From Promerops cafer (lineage: Eukaryota > Chordata > Aves > Passeriformes > Nectariniidae), in contig VZSE01012466.1 of NCBI GenBank assembly GCA_013398275.1, forward strand, positions 124,001-188,000: a stretch of 64,000 nucleotides of DNA. The letters are read 5' to 3'. Both the position numbers and the translations under genes were made by a program. The notes under the pieces are model-generated. The model was given only the letters and a program-made list of their open reading frames with translations, was not told the DNA's origin and made no database searches. The first letter of the stretch is position 1, and the number at the start of each line of letters is the position of its first letter. Shown here one piece after another: positions 24,961 to 37,748 of the stretch.

Positions 24961-27900
24961 CATCATCTTCGTTGCATCAAGGAGTAAATTGCATTTATTC
25001 AGTTGAATGTGAATTTTGTTTTCATTTGCAACCTAAGCTAACCCCAGCATGTTGGATTTTGGATTTTAAGTGGGTGGTAAGAGAGAACATGAAACTTGGA
25101 GCTTTTCAGATCTTGTTACATCCTAGAGAATTAGGTTGGGTTAATTTATGCAGTGTTCTAACAAGATGCGTTCAAACCTTTAAATAGACTGTATTTAAGT
25201 ATTGTTAATATAACTCCCAGTTACTCCAGTTTTCTTAGCAAGGCAGTATCTGAGTGTTACTGTTTTGTCCCAGTGGTGATTAAAAATTAAGAGTAGAAGT
25301 AGAAACTGAAACTGGAAATTGGTGGGAAACATGCAATAAAACAAGTCCAATGCAAATATTTCCTAAAATTCGCAGCAACAGTTAAGGAACTTGGGGGAGC
25401 ATGTAAACAAGGGTTTGTATTTTAACATGATGCATTCCCCTGCTGAGTAGTATCTTCTGCATTGATGACTCCCCAGCAATGCCTGTTGAGGTCCTTTCCT
25501 CTGGGGAGGGGAGGGTTTGTCTGGAGCTTGCCTCCCTTTAACTTGACCTTGTCTTTCCTTTTTTCTCCTCCTGCTGCTTTTTTACACTTTTGTCTGAAAG
25601 ACGACTGGCTTTCCCAGCCTGCCTGCTCTGCTGGGCTGTGCCGCTGAGCACAGCACGTTCAGTGTGGGGAGAGCCTTCCCTTCTGTGCTTGGAGTTTTCT
25701 CACTTGGTGGAAAGCTTTTGTCTTGTCTGTCTCTTGATGAGACCACCTCGTTACTTATGTACAAGGAGCACTTGGCAACACCCCAAGTCCCAGCTGGGGT
25801 CCTGCAGGGCACAAACATCCCCATGGGGTTCCTGACCGTCAGCTGATGTCTGGTGTGAGGATCAGCAGAGGGATAGAACTATGAAGATGAGGAGTACAGC
25901 CAGGCTTGGGACCTAAATGGTTCAATAAGCTGTGGCTGTAGCACAGCAGCCTTTAATGGGGAAAGGCTGTAGATTGCTCTGAGATCCTTGGAAAGGTCCT
26001 GGAGAAGGACAGCATTGTTATTTATTCTGTTTGCATAGTTACTGAAACTTTCTTTCCCTTTTTCCCCAAAAACCTAATCATCCTACATTTTCTGTTGCTG
26101 TGAGCAACATTTCCTTTTGTTACCCAGAGCTGCAATTCCAGTTAAATTCTCACTTTGTAAAGCTAATCTCCCAGCGGTGGGTGTGGGATTTCCAAAAGAA
26201 AAGGCATTTGTGAAGAGCCAGTTTTTAAGATTTTTGTCTTAGTGGACAATTCCGCAAAACTCCTTTTTTAACTGTTCACATTCATTATTGGTTGAAAGCT
26301 CTAGCTTCATCTCTGTTTATGGCACTTAGAAGACTTGTAGGTTTTTCATTCCCCTACAGAGTGCCCCAGTCCTCAACGTCTCCTTTTTCCGCTTCAAAGA
26401 TGCCACATGTGTTGCTTTTTGCATCTGTACGTCAGACAACCAGCCCGACTAGGCAGGTTTCGGGAACTGTTTATGAGTTTATGACCTGTCTATCGGGAAA
26501 ATCAGCCTTACTCTTCCTTCCCCCTCTTTCACAGCCACTCAACTTCCTCTCCTCCTTCTTAAAGTGTGTTGATGCTATCAGACCCCTAATTGTTTTATCT
26601 CACTTCTCCTATCGTTTCCATTCTTCTGTCTGTCTCATGGTTAGACTAGAAATTTCTCTGCTGCTGCTGGCCTCTTCCCTTCTGGCACGTACTGTGGCGC
26701 TGCCTCCTTTGGGATCTGAGGAGGAATGAGTATGGAGTTCCTACGTGTTGAATCATGTCCTGTGCTTGGCATCAGTTTGCAAAGGTAGAGGACATTGTCT
26801 ATGGCAATTTTTCTTTCAATTAGTAGCTTTAAACTACTAATTCTCTCCATCCTAGGTTGGAGGATGAGCAGGAGGTCCCCACCAAGGCTTGGGAAGGGAG
26901 GCACTGAGAACCTCCTGCTGAGGTTGCTCAACCTTCTTATGTTGTGCCAAGGAGAGATGCGCTAGGAGAGAGGTAACCCGCTATGTTTGATGTCACATTA
27001 TCCTTTTGACGGGACAGGACAGTGATTATCTCCCTCGGAAAACTTAGACAAACTTTATAGTACTCTGCAGTCGTATCTAAGGTGAATGGGGCAAGCATCC
27101 ATTTATGGGACTTAGGAAATAACCTCAAAATAAGTAAATCCCTAGCCTGCCTTCCCCCTAACAGAAAATGATAGAAGTTACAGTGTAGTGGTGGCAATTT
27201 CCTCTTTGTCATGTGTTCATCCAGAGGGCATTTCAGGAGAGAGACAAGAGTTATTCTAAACAGATTAATCTAAGTTTCTGTGGAGCTTTAAATCTATGTA
27301 AATTTTTCTCATCAGCAATGAATTGATGCAGCAGTGAAGTGCAGGACTGTTTGTAATGTATTCGAAACCTAGCTGTTTTCTGGATGCAGCCAAATCCCAT
27401 TAACTGTGATTTCCCTGCTTCCTTTTTCCTCCTGTTGAGCCTTCTGGATAGCAGCTTTTCTTAACAGCTTGTTTGTAGAATCTGCTCCGAAAATCTCCCA
27501 GTGGCTTCACCCTGTTCAAAGCAAGGGAAGGTCTGGGAGCAGCTTATCACCTACTTACCATCCAGTTTCCGTTTATGTTAGAAAGTCTCCGTCGGCCATA
27601 GACCAAACAAGCTTAAATCTCTTTGCCTTCCATGTGGTCAAGCACAGCAGAGGTAAAAGTTCTTTCTGAGATTAAACTTTGCAGGTTGGTTAAGTGATAC
27701 ATCAATCTAGACAGCACTTTGGGTATAAAATTGCCTTCTTGAATTTCCTTGGAGCATTCTTACGGAACCTTAAAAGTTGTCTGAAAGTTGCTAGCGAGGA
27801 TGTACAAGCACCCTCTGACAGTGCCTTTGCAGTAGCAGGTTTTCAAGTCTGTGTTAAAAAATACCAAGTTGTTTTAAGGCTCTGTTCATTTCATTAGCTT

Positions 27901-30900
27901 TTCACAGATAGCTCCTGCAGCATTACTAACTGCTAATGTGTTCCTTTAGTTTTTTGCCTTGATTTTGTTATAAATTAAATTGGTGTCAGCGAAAGCCACT
28001 TCTGATCAGATGCTGTAGGAATATCTTTTTTCTTAACCTCTTTGCAGCCTTTGTACAATTAATGGGAACATACTGTTGCTTCTTGATAAGTTCATTCATG
28101 TTTAATAGCTATTTGTGAGCCATATTTGGCTTTTAAGTGGATGTATCACAGCTCTTGAAGCATTTTGGTGGCTAAATAGCTGGGATTAGACACTCCAGTT
28201 GCTCTTGCCAATTGTTTTCCTGTGTTCATACTGAAGTCTGTGTGTTACAAAAATATTTTTAGTTATAGCCTTGTCAGATTTGTTTAAGGAGAAGAAATGT
28301 CCTCATTTTTCAGAGAAGCTTATCTGGGAGTGAGTGGAATTATATTAATGTTTTTTTCTCACTTGATCAAATTCTAAGTGCTAAGATGGAAGGCCCACTA
28401 TTACTTGCAAAAGTAAGACTTACTTTTGCAGGAGTGGAGCAATTTATCTTCTGTATCTGCTTCACTAATTGCAGCCTGTGAAGACCCTAAAGAGTCCTAC
28501 TAGTCAACAATTTCCTTACTAGAACCAGTTAAAAATCAGATTTAAAATGCACTTAACTGATGCTCCGTTCCACATTTTAATACCTCTCGATTACTGTGGT
28601 CACAGCATAAATAAGTACATTTGATTGCTTGCTGGATCATGCAAGTGTTGGATGCCTTCCTCCCTCACCAGAATACTCCTTTTATCAAAGATAGCTGCTG
28701 TCATAGAACCCCAAGCTGTTGATTAGGTAAAAGGGAATACCATACATGGGAAAATAAACCAGCACCCACAAGGTTGCTTCCTACTAGAAAGTAATGAGAT
28801 TTATATTAGAAAATTCAGCTTGTTTTCTATTTTAATAACTTTTCAAAATTAATAATAAAATACTGAAAAATGAACTTGTGCATTCTGGAAGAATGGCATA
28901 AGTAATTAACATGGGATATCTGTCTATTTAGTTTTAAGTTGATTGCTAATTGGCTTCCACATAGTAGTACCGTGAATGGGTTTGAAGCCCCTGTGGTGGG
29001 GCTTGGACTAGTCTGGACCAGCTCAGACTAGTTGCTGCCCTTCTCCGTGCTGTTCACTATGGTTAATGGTGTCCGGAAGGATGGCAGAACCCAGATAGTT
29101 ATGATTAAAGAATTGTTCTCCTGGGAGGCACTGCTTGGACACAAGCATGAGTAAAGCCCTTTTTGCAGCCGGTGATGTTGTAGGCCACGGGACCGCAAGG
29201 GGAGGACATCGTGAGTATCACTGCGCTGCTGAGGGTACGGGTGGCACAGCCAGACCTGCTCAGATGGCATTTTGAGAGCGAGAGGTTAAAAGGACAAGGG
29301 TAAACCACGGTCTGAAACAGACTCTTGCATGTGGCAGGTCTGTTCTTGGGTGACACTCATTTGGTTGTGCAGCTCAAGTGCAGCAGGAGTTTCACCCGTG
29401 CCCACAGGCTGACAATGGGAAGTTACTTTTCTGCTGGGTTTTGCCCCCTGTGAGTGTTGTCATTGGATGTAACAGAATATTAAGGGGCAGAGTTTGTGTA
29501 GTATCACAGCCTGTTCACCGTTTAAAAGAATTCTTCTGTGATTAATTCTCCATGGGGCAAAGGGAGAGAGAGGCTTGTGCCTTAAACCCTGGAGAATTTT
29601 TAGTGTTCAATGCTAATTTTAACCCTGAAGCATTAGTGAGTTAAGTAGAGCTCCAAGTGCTGCAGTTAGTCTTCAACAGGAAACATTGATAGCGTTGCTG
29701 AAGGAGTGGTGATGGCAGGGAGTTCCCCTATGCATGCAGTGGCATTTCTAAAAGAACTAAAGGTTGGCATTTCCAAAGTGGAAATGAACATGAGTTGGTG
29801 ACACATATTTTGGTTTTCAGTACAGTAGGTGGCAGGAGAGACAAAGTGACAGCTTGGCTGGGGTGGCTGCTGGTCCACGTGCCGCAGTAAAAAATGACGG
29901 TCCACGCCCAGTACTGTGAAATAAACGTGACATTGCATTGCCAGGTGCTTTTGTGAGGTCTGTGCTCTGGTGTGATCAACACAATGCCATAACAAGATGG
30001 GAACATTAGATATGCATATTGCAATGTCCCCTTGTTAAATGCCACAATGTGCACTTGTCATGTTTTTGTACACTATCTTCTGGTACATGTCAGGGACTAG
30101 AGGTTTTGTGGCAGCCTACGCCAGTCCCAGTTATGACTGCTCATTGTCTTTCACTTCCTACATTGTCCTTGGCCAGGACTTGCCCCGTTCCCTCTTGTGC
30201 CAGTGTTGGTGCTTATGAAGCTGACTATAATCTGCTTGATGGGGTGAAGCCAGTCAACAACGAACTAAGCTAAAGACATGGTTGGACTTTGTACAACTCA
30301 GCAGAAGCATCTCACCTCATGGTTGTGAAACCAGTGTTGAGGTAAAGAAGTAAGTGATAGGAGAAGGGACTTGACAAATTCAGGCAACAGAGTCCACCCT
30401 TGATCAACCCTATCAAACAGGATGGAAGACAGTGAAGGAGACACCAGCAACTTCTCTAAGCCAACAGCTGATACACTTCAGGGCTTCTGACATGCAGTTG
30501 CATAAAATAAAAGCCTGAAAAACTTTTTACGTTCGTAAGAGTCTTCCCTAATGGAGAGGCAAACTGGAGAATTTAAATCAGTGGCATTTTCCCTTTGTCT
30601 CTTAGACATATGTCTCCTTTTTTAGGTGAAAGGGGTATTCCTCATCCCACTTCAGTTAAGGTGAACAGATTGTTTCGTTTCTCATTTATGGGAGGTTTGG
30701 TCTCCCAGTGCCCCCAAGGACAAAATCTGCTCTGCTGCATGTGTAACTTGAGCAATGTCAATGAGATTGTAAAACAGAGAAGGTGATTTGGCTCTGGGTT
30801 TGTAACTGGAGAAAGGAAGAGCTTTTGTCCATTGATTTATAGGGAAATTAGTATATGGCTAAGATACTCCAGCCTGTTTGCTGTGCTTTTTTTCCCAAGG

Positions 30901-33081
30901 ATTGTTCCCTGAAGGACTTCTGGTCCTGATGGAAACAACTTCATTGTGCAGGCCTGCCTTAGAGCCAAAAAGAGCAGACAGTATTTGACTCATACTTGTC
31001 AGAAGAATCTTTAGCATACATACAAGCTTCCAGTGGTAACTTTAGTCCTCCTTTTATCTGTATTTGGACATAAACTTTGAATTCTGGCATATCAAAACAT
31101 GCATATATGATGGCCTGAATTTTGCATCTTCAAGATGTCAAGCCCTTTTGCTCGGCTCCATTACTTATATACTGTATCTTTGACCACTGGTTTTGTAAGA
31201 TTGTTATCAGTGTTTTCTCAATAAATTAAAGCTGTTTTTTTCATTTAAGGTGATTGAAAAGTGAACTGGTGTTGAAGTTGTAAAACTGTTAGTGTAACAT
31301 AGTAGCAAGGACAAGACATCTTTTGTCTTTGCTAGGGAGCCTGACTGCCCCATAGATAGAACCTGAGCACTTTATACTGATGAAAAATGAAGGCAGGAAC
31401 ACGGTGATTTATTGAAGGTCATGGAGGAAACCTGAAAGGTTGAGACCTAGGTCTCTTCTGCCCCACCCCAGGAAGCTGAATCCTGTGATTTCTAGTATGG
31501 TGAAGTTTACTTCCTCTTCCCCCGAGAATGTGAGACTCTTAACATTGGAAAAATATTTGTTCTTGTCACGGCAGGTACAGACACACATTACAAATTTGGA
31601 ACCAAGTTTGACTCATTGCCACAAAAACAGGCACATTTAGAGAGTAGCTAGCTGTAGCTGTATTGTACAGAATGAAAAGGGGAAATGGTCTGAGGGGCAC
31701 AGACAACAGTTAGTAACTGCTCTGTTGTTGCTTTACATACTCAACTCTCAGAGGTGTATCTGGACCAGAGGAGGGACCTGGGCATACACTGGGTTTAAGC
31801 AGCTTTTGGACTGCTCCATCCCTTGCACCCAGGACAGGTTTTTTCTCATAGAAAAGCCATTTGTAAAGAATGGGACCTTGTTGGCAAACGTAACTTGAAT
31901 AGGCTGGTATCTTGCAGATACTGGTATGCTGACAGAAGAGGTGTGACTGCAAATAGTTAATTGGTTCTGTAACCAAGTTTAGCTGTAGAGGGCTCTGCTT
32001 GGTGAAGAGGATCAGGAAGGAGTTCCCATTATTTTAAAGCACAAGCTGTCTGAGGCTAATTATGAAAAACATGCCAAGTAGAAATACTCATTTTTTAAAT
32101 GAATTTCCATAAGCAGCTCATAGACAGGTTTATGCTGCACTGGAAGAAGTCTGACTGCACTTTAATGTTGATACCTGGATTGGTGATTAGGAAAAGATTG
32201 TTAAACAACTGGAGTTTAAATACCAGTACAGCTTCATTGTAATAATTTCCCCAAAGGCACACTGGTAATTCTGCTAAATAGAGAGTTTAATAGACTTTAA
32301 TAATGTGTACTTGAGAGACCCTATACACAAAGGAATAATGCATAAAACATTCATTATTGCAAACTGCTACCTTTGCATGTAGAGAGGAATCTGTTGGAAG
32401 AAAACTGTTGTGTTGAGAGTGACAATGTGTCGGAGGGTGTTAACAGACAGAAGTCATTGTCACCCCTTTACCTAATTCACCTGCTGAGATTGAAGTTGCA
32501 TCATTTTACTCAACAGTGAATGAATTTTTCGAGGTAGACATTAGTTTATTTTCTGAGAAGTCCTTTGAAAGCTGGTGGGCCGTGGTGGTTCACAGGGCTT
32601 TGTTTTCTTTGATACGTTGATCTAGTGTCAAGAGAAGAGGTACCTGGTAGGAAGCATAGCATAAAAAAAAAAAAAACGTAAAAACGTTAACATTAAAACA
32701 ACACAAAGCAACCTTAGCAAGTGGCTCTAAGTGAGTTTAGTGTTGTATTTTGATTTGTTCTCACTGCGCTGCTGCTGATCACCCTGATGGAGAACAGGTG
32801 AGAAGAAGGAAGGAGCAGATGCTTTTGGTAGTACAGTAAGGCATTTGTCTCTTTTAATGAGGTAACATCATTAGTGCTGACAAAGTGCTGCAAATCCATA
32901 CGTGTAATGGACTGCTGCTGTCTTTTAGTAGTGCACAGGCTGTTGTACTCCTGAGCATTTGAATCTGCTGAATCACTGGTTAGGCTTTGTCTCCTGGCTG
33001 ATGCTGGGTTACATTTTTTGGTGGTTTGTTTTTATTCTGTTAGTGTTGGTTTGTTTGGTTTTAACCATTTTATTTCCTGTT
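24961..33081. other. non-coding stretch, no gene recognised
   Basis: About 8 kb of AT-rich sequence with no recognised gene or mobile element. The plus-strand frame at 26292-26729 (145 codons) and the minus-strand frames around 26641-27212 and 29028-29356 have no family resemblance. A 25-bp palindrome at 28406-28430 and a pure A run near 32663-32676 are the only evident structures. Confidence 0.65.
28406..28430. repeat. 25-bp palindrome, 12-bp arms, 1-base spacer
   Basis: The left arm TGCAAAAGTAAG (28406-28417) and right arm CTTACTTTTGCA (28419-28430) are perfect reverse complements around a single A at 28418. Twelve-base perfect arms this close are not expected by chance in 64 kb (of order 0.004 occurrences at a fixed spacer). 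It could be a binding site for a dimeric factor, a cruciform-prone site, or a scar of a template-switch event. No adjoining terminator-like T run or known element was seen. Confidence 0.9.
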
Positions 33082-33110
33082 CCCTCCCCTTCCCCTGCCC
33101 CCCTGCTCCC
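33082..33110 (-). promoter_or_regulatory. G-quadruplex motif (minus strand)
   Basis: Plus-strand C tracts lie at 33082-33084, 33086-33089, 33092-33095 and 33098-33103, separated by one, two and two bases, with another CCC at 33108-33110. The minus strand therefore carries a short-loop, potentially very stable G4, and the plus strand an i-motif-capable sequence. It lies about 260 bases before the candidate exon at 33373. Confidence 0.7.
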
Positions 33111-33372
33111 ATTCCATCTTTGCCTTCAACGTCTGGGAACTGAAGCACTCCAGGATGTGTTGGGGCAGGCAGAAGTGTACCCATTTTCCAAGCATAGGAG
33201 CTGATTGAAATGCCACATGTGTCTATTGCAGTGCAAGGACCTTCTCTTTAACTGGGGAGAGTGAGGTTGGTTATATCTCTTTGAGCCTGATTTCTTTTGC
33301 CCAAGATGGCTAGAGGTTTTGGGTTGGGTGTTTTGTTTTTTTTTTCGTTTGCCCTCTGCCTGTTTCCTTTAG

Positions 33373-33510
33373 AGCAGTGGCATAATGTCAGCCACACTAA
33401 TCATGTCAGCCAGTGACACCGACATTCAGGAACAAAGAGCTAAAGAAAAAGGGAGAGAGGTGGCTGTGGCACTGGACAAGGAGCAGCAGCAGTTGGAGGG
33501 AAATCTACAG
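33373..33510 (+). other. candidate exon with an ATG-started open frame
   Basis: A strong acceptor-like region precedes it: a T-rich run from about 33330, then CTGCCTGTTTCCTTTAG, with AG at 33371-33372. The segment ends CTACAG|GTTAGAG, with GT at 33511-33512. An ATG at 33385 opens a frame of 42 codons to the donor, beginning MSATLIMSASDTDIQEQ and becoming rich in charged residues and glutamine (KEKGREVAVALDKEQQQ). That composition is more protein-like than most chance frames here. The frame also continues past the donor to a stop at 33718-33720. It could be an alternative first coding exon or a UTR / lncRNA exon. I do not recognise the protein. Confidence 0.3.
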
Positions 33511-36500
33511 GTTAGAGCATTCCTCTGTACAGAATTTGTCACTGTAAAAGTCGTGTGCAGTTGTATACAGTTGTATTCAAGGTGTCCAAGGGAAGAAATG
33601 AGATGTGTGTCAGTGGATATGTGTCCTGTATTTCTCACTTTTCAGATGGTAAGCATTACAGCACATGACTATAATAGGATGAAAATAACAAAAATTCAAT
33701 CAAATAAATCTAAATTTTAAAAAGCTTGGAGGTTTTAATAATGTCTCTGTTAAAAATTACTTAATAACCCCAGAACTCCCATCAAAACCTCCAGTACAAA
33801 CAGGCAGCATAACCAAGACATTTGAGGTATGCTGTGTGTTTATCAGAGAGACACAGAGTGACACATGGGCATCCGTGCTGATTCCAGGAAGAGAGCCTGT
33901 TGGTAAAAAAGATTCATCTGAATAGATCACGCACACAAGAAAAAAAAGTGGTTCCTCTTTCTTTTTTTTATCTGCACGCTCCTCCCATCCTGGGCTTCTC
34001 AACACCTGCTTGTGCTGAAAGAACATAAACAGAATTGCAAGATTCCTCAGCATTAACTGTTGCCTGACAATCCCAGCTAAACACTGCAAGGTTATCCCAT
34101 TTTTCCTCTTCATTGTTTTTTCTCGCTCTCTGCCACATATCCAGTGAGCCTCTGCAGCATCCTCAGATGGACCTCCATGTTTTTTTGCTCTGCCGTGAAC
34201 TGAAAATCAGTTGTGTTCACCAGAGTTGAAATGAATCCAGAGTTGGGGGTCTCTCATTGCCCACCCCTGTTTATGTTATCGTCACACTGAGTGGGGGGAC
34301 ATGACTGAGAGCCAAATAAGTCACAGCTGGTAGGTCCACATATTAGACTGTACTGAAGTATTATCAAGTAGCCACACCACTGGGTGGAGGTTTGGGTCAA
34401 GACTACGTAAAGCTCCATTAATTCTTGTAACTTTTATTAAATTTATTTATTTAATGCTGGAGAGATCCAAGGGTACGCTTCAGTGATGCCCAGTCAGCAT
34501 TCCCCACTGCTGAACTGAAAGTATCATTCTGCAATGCAACAATCTCACTAGTGGCTTATTGCTTCCTCATGCTCCTGACTGTCTTGAACTGGCAGAAAGT
34601 AATGGCCAACAGGTCAAAGAAAAGGTATCGTCTTGGGAAAGCTTTAGGGCTTTTAGAGCTTTTAGATCTTTTTTGGTTTTACACACACACTGACACCCCA
34701 TTGCTTCTATAAATCATCATTTCTACAGCACATACCAAAGATTTTCTGTGCTATCTTATTCCAACAGTGAAACCAGAGTTCAATTACCTCTCTTCCAAGG
34801 TTGGGATTACAAAAACTTTACACCGTCTCACCCTCCTCTCTTGCTGCAGGCACTCCAGTCCAATAAATAAATACTTGGCCGAGTTTTACTGCCCTTTACC
34901 CCTTTAACTAAAACCAAATGCCTTCTGCTTTGTTGAAGGCAAGTCATGCCTACTTCTGTTGCTCCAGCCAGCAGTTTCTCAACCAGCTTGGCCTCTCAGG
35001 GACCGATTAATTTTTAGTGACTCTGAAACAGTTACCAAACCTTTCTGTGGCTGATGTATAAAAAGAAACTAACATTGTCCAGGGCTCTTAGGGAGAGAAA
35101 ATAGCTGGTCATAGCTTCTCCCAAGACTACAGATGACCCAACTTCACTCTCATTTCTCTAATAAAACTGGGGTGGAAGTGTTGTGATGGAGAGCAAAGGG
35201 ATAGGATGGAAGGGTTTGACAAATAAACAGGTGATAGTATGACAGGCTTCTGTATTAAGGTTATCTATTCCTTTTTTATTTTCTTTTTTGTGGCCAGTTT
35301 ATTAAAAATATTTTAGCACTTGGCACCACTTCTCAAGAGGAGAAAGTGCAGGTTTGCTGGTCAGTACTGTTTCAGGGCAGACTTAGGGTGATGCAGCCAC
35401 AGGCTTGGCTGCTTGTCAGGCTTGATGCTTATTTCTCATAGGAAATACAGGGCAAAGACCTGGTAGAGAAGGGCTGCTCGTCAGCAACTGCAGCACTGGT
35501 GGGCCAAAGTGTGTTTGCCTGGCTTTCCTGGGTGGTCGACTGGCTCGTATGCAGCACATGGAAACAGATCTTTTGGAATGTGAAACCGTGCCTTCTGCAT
35601 CTCTCCCACAAGTATTTTATAGTTTTGACTGGCATGTGCAAAGGAAATGGAGAATAATAGAAGAAAAAATTATATAACACTTCAGCTGTGCTTCCTTTCC
35701 ATACCAAGGTTCTGCATTTAAAGTAAAAAGACCAGTCTTGTGTTGTTGCAAAAGCCTTTTTTGAAAGTTTTGTGAAGAGTTCTTTTGCTAAATGAGTAAA
35801 GATTTCTTTTTTTCCTCCTGAAACGTATCTCCAGTTTAGATAGTGGACGTGCTTAGAGAAATGGAATCTGATTCCTGATTTTGCAGAAATAGGTTGTGAA
35901 GGGACCTTGAGTGTTTGGAGATTTTTGTGGTGTTCTTTCCTTTTTAATAAGGATGTTATAAACCAGTAAGTATCCAGGCTTTTGTGAGTCTTATATGTGA
36001 GGAGGAGGATGCTCTCTCAGTGTGGCTGCCATCTACTTACTAGCTCTGTGGTCACGGCTCTCAGTTTTTGGTGTAATGTAGAAGTAGCACAACTTTTAGA
36101 CAGGTCCTTGCCAGTAGGACTCCTTTCTCCCTCAGGTTCCGCTTAAGAGCATGCAAAAGACAACTCGCAGGTGTAGAAGTTGTCCTTTCAGAGTCCATGG
36201 AAGATCCAGCTTTGGCACAACTGTGAATCAGCCATTTAAGGCTGAGGATCCTCGGTACTGCCAGAGAAGTTGCCTCCCTGTAACAAACAAAAGGATCTTT
36301 GCCTTGGAAGTGAGAGTTTAAAAATACAGTCAGGCAGAATGGGCACTGCAGCAGTGCATATGTTAAAGCAGTAGTGCAAGAGTATGGGGGGTGAATGAGC
36401 ATGTGCGAGTCAAATAGAAATGCTTTCTTTTGCCCCCGTTCTGCCTTTGGAGGTAGCTTCATTCTTTAAGGACAAGGTCCTGATTTTGTGAGGAATGCCT

Positions 36501-36593
36501 GAGGGCTCAAGTCACTTAGCTTCTGGGCTTTGTAAATCTAGGTATAAGTGTTCTGTTGTTTGCCAGGAGCCTTGCAGTTCTCTGGTGGGAATG

Positions 36594-36619
36594 TGTAAAA
36601 AGTATACATGTAAAAAGTA
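36594..36619. repeat. 11-bp direct repeat
   Basis: TGTAAAAAGTA occurs at 36594-36604 and again at 36609-36619, a period of 15 bases. It is a minor slippage-type duplication. Confidence 0.8.
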
Positions 36620-37710
36620 CCCCTGCCGTTGCAGTGGCTTTCAGATTAAAGATCTGCTTTTTAACTCGATGGCTTCTTAGACTGCTTTGTCAGCACTGAG
36701 CATGCACTGAGATGCTTCCCAGTGGTTCACAGCTCTTGGTTTCATCTAGCAAGAGCAATCTATAATCCAGGGGTATACAGGTAAGTGAGCTCTTGAGAGA
36801 TTTGTGGAAAAGGAACGATGCATTCAGCATGATACTTGGAGAAGGTGGATATTCTGACAGTTACCCATTGTGTCGCGCTGTAGTGTTTTGAAAATTGTGC
36901 CTTCCAGTTATCCTCTCAGTAGAGCAAGATACTTCTCTCAGGCTCTTGGAGGAGCCCAAGTAGTGTACACTGAATTGCTTTACGAATGATGTGAAGCCTT
37001 GGAATGCAATCTAGCCATTGCTCATTAACTAGTGGAACCTATTAAACCTGGACAGCAAGCAGGACTGAGTCGTCCGCCCTTGATTGCAGACAGCTAATGG
37101 AGCTGTGGGAGCAAGCTGTGACTGCAGAGTGGAATTGGCAGTAGACTCCCAGCAACCCTCCCTGTTTTGAACTTGCCCTACACTCCATTTAGACTTCTGG
37201 CTTTGAGACAGATGATTTCAGAGCAGTGAGGAGGGGGGAAGGCGGAGCGTGGAAAGCATTGTCTTCCCAGCTATGTTAGCTTTGATCAGAAGTTAAAAAC
37301 GAACCAGAATTCAAATGGCACTGGTAATTTGACATTCAAACCTGCAGAAGCAGAGGGATTTGTCATCTGGCTGTGGTTGGCTTTGATTATTGATTGGTAC
37401 TCATGCAGATGGTTCCATTACACAACACTAAATAAAAAAAATTGCCCAAACAGTGTGACTTGGCATCTTCTTGGTGTTTTTTAGCTCTGAGGGAATCAGC
37501 TGATCTTACAAAGCCCATATAGAGGTGGTTTGGAACCCATGAAGCACATCCTATCTTGCAAAACAGCACGGTAGCACTTTCTTGCATCTTCATACCATTC
37601 TAGCAGCATAGGAGAAAAAAAAAATCAATAGATGTTGAGATTTTGGCGGGATATTTTTTGCAGTAGCTTGAAATAAGATGAAGATAGTGGGGATTTGCCC
37701 AGGAAACTTG

Positions 37711-37748
37711 AAGTGTTTAACCTTGTAAATACAAAAGTGTTTAACCTT
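37711..37748. repeat. 14-bp direct repeat, period 24
   Basis: AAGTGTTTAACCTT occurs at 37711-37724 and 37735-37748. A short local duplication of no known function. Confidence 0.85.

Noticed and set aside
24900..24990. Short frame starting ATGCATGGAGGGGGCGGG downstream of the CpG core, as a possible signal-peptide start
   Set aside because: The frame stops after fewer than 30 codons with no donor site before the stop.
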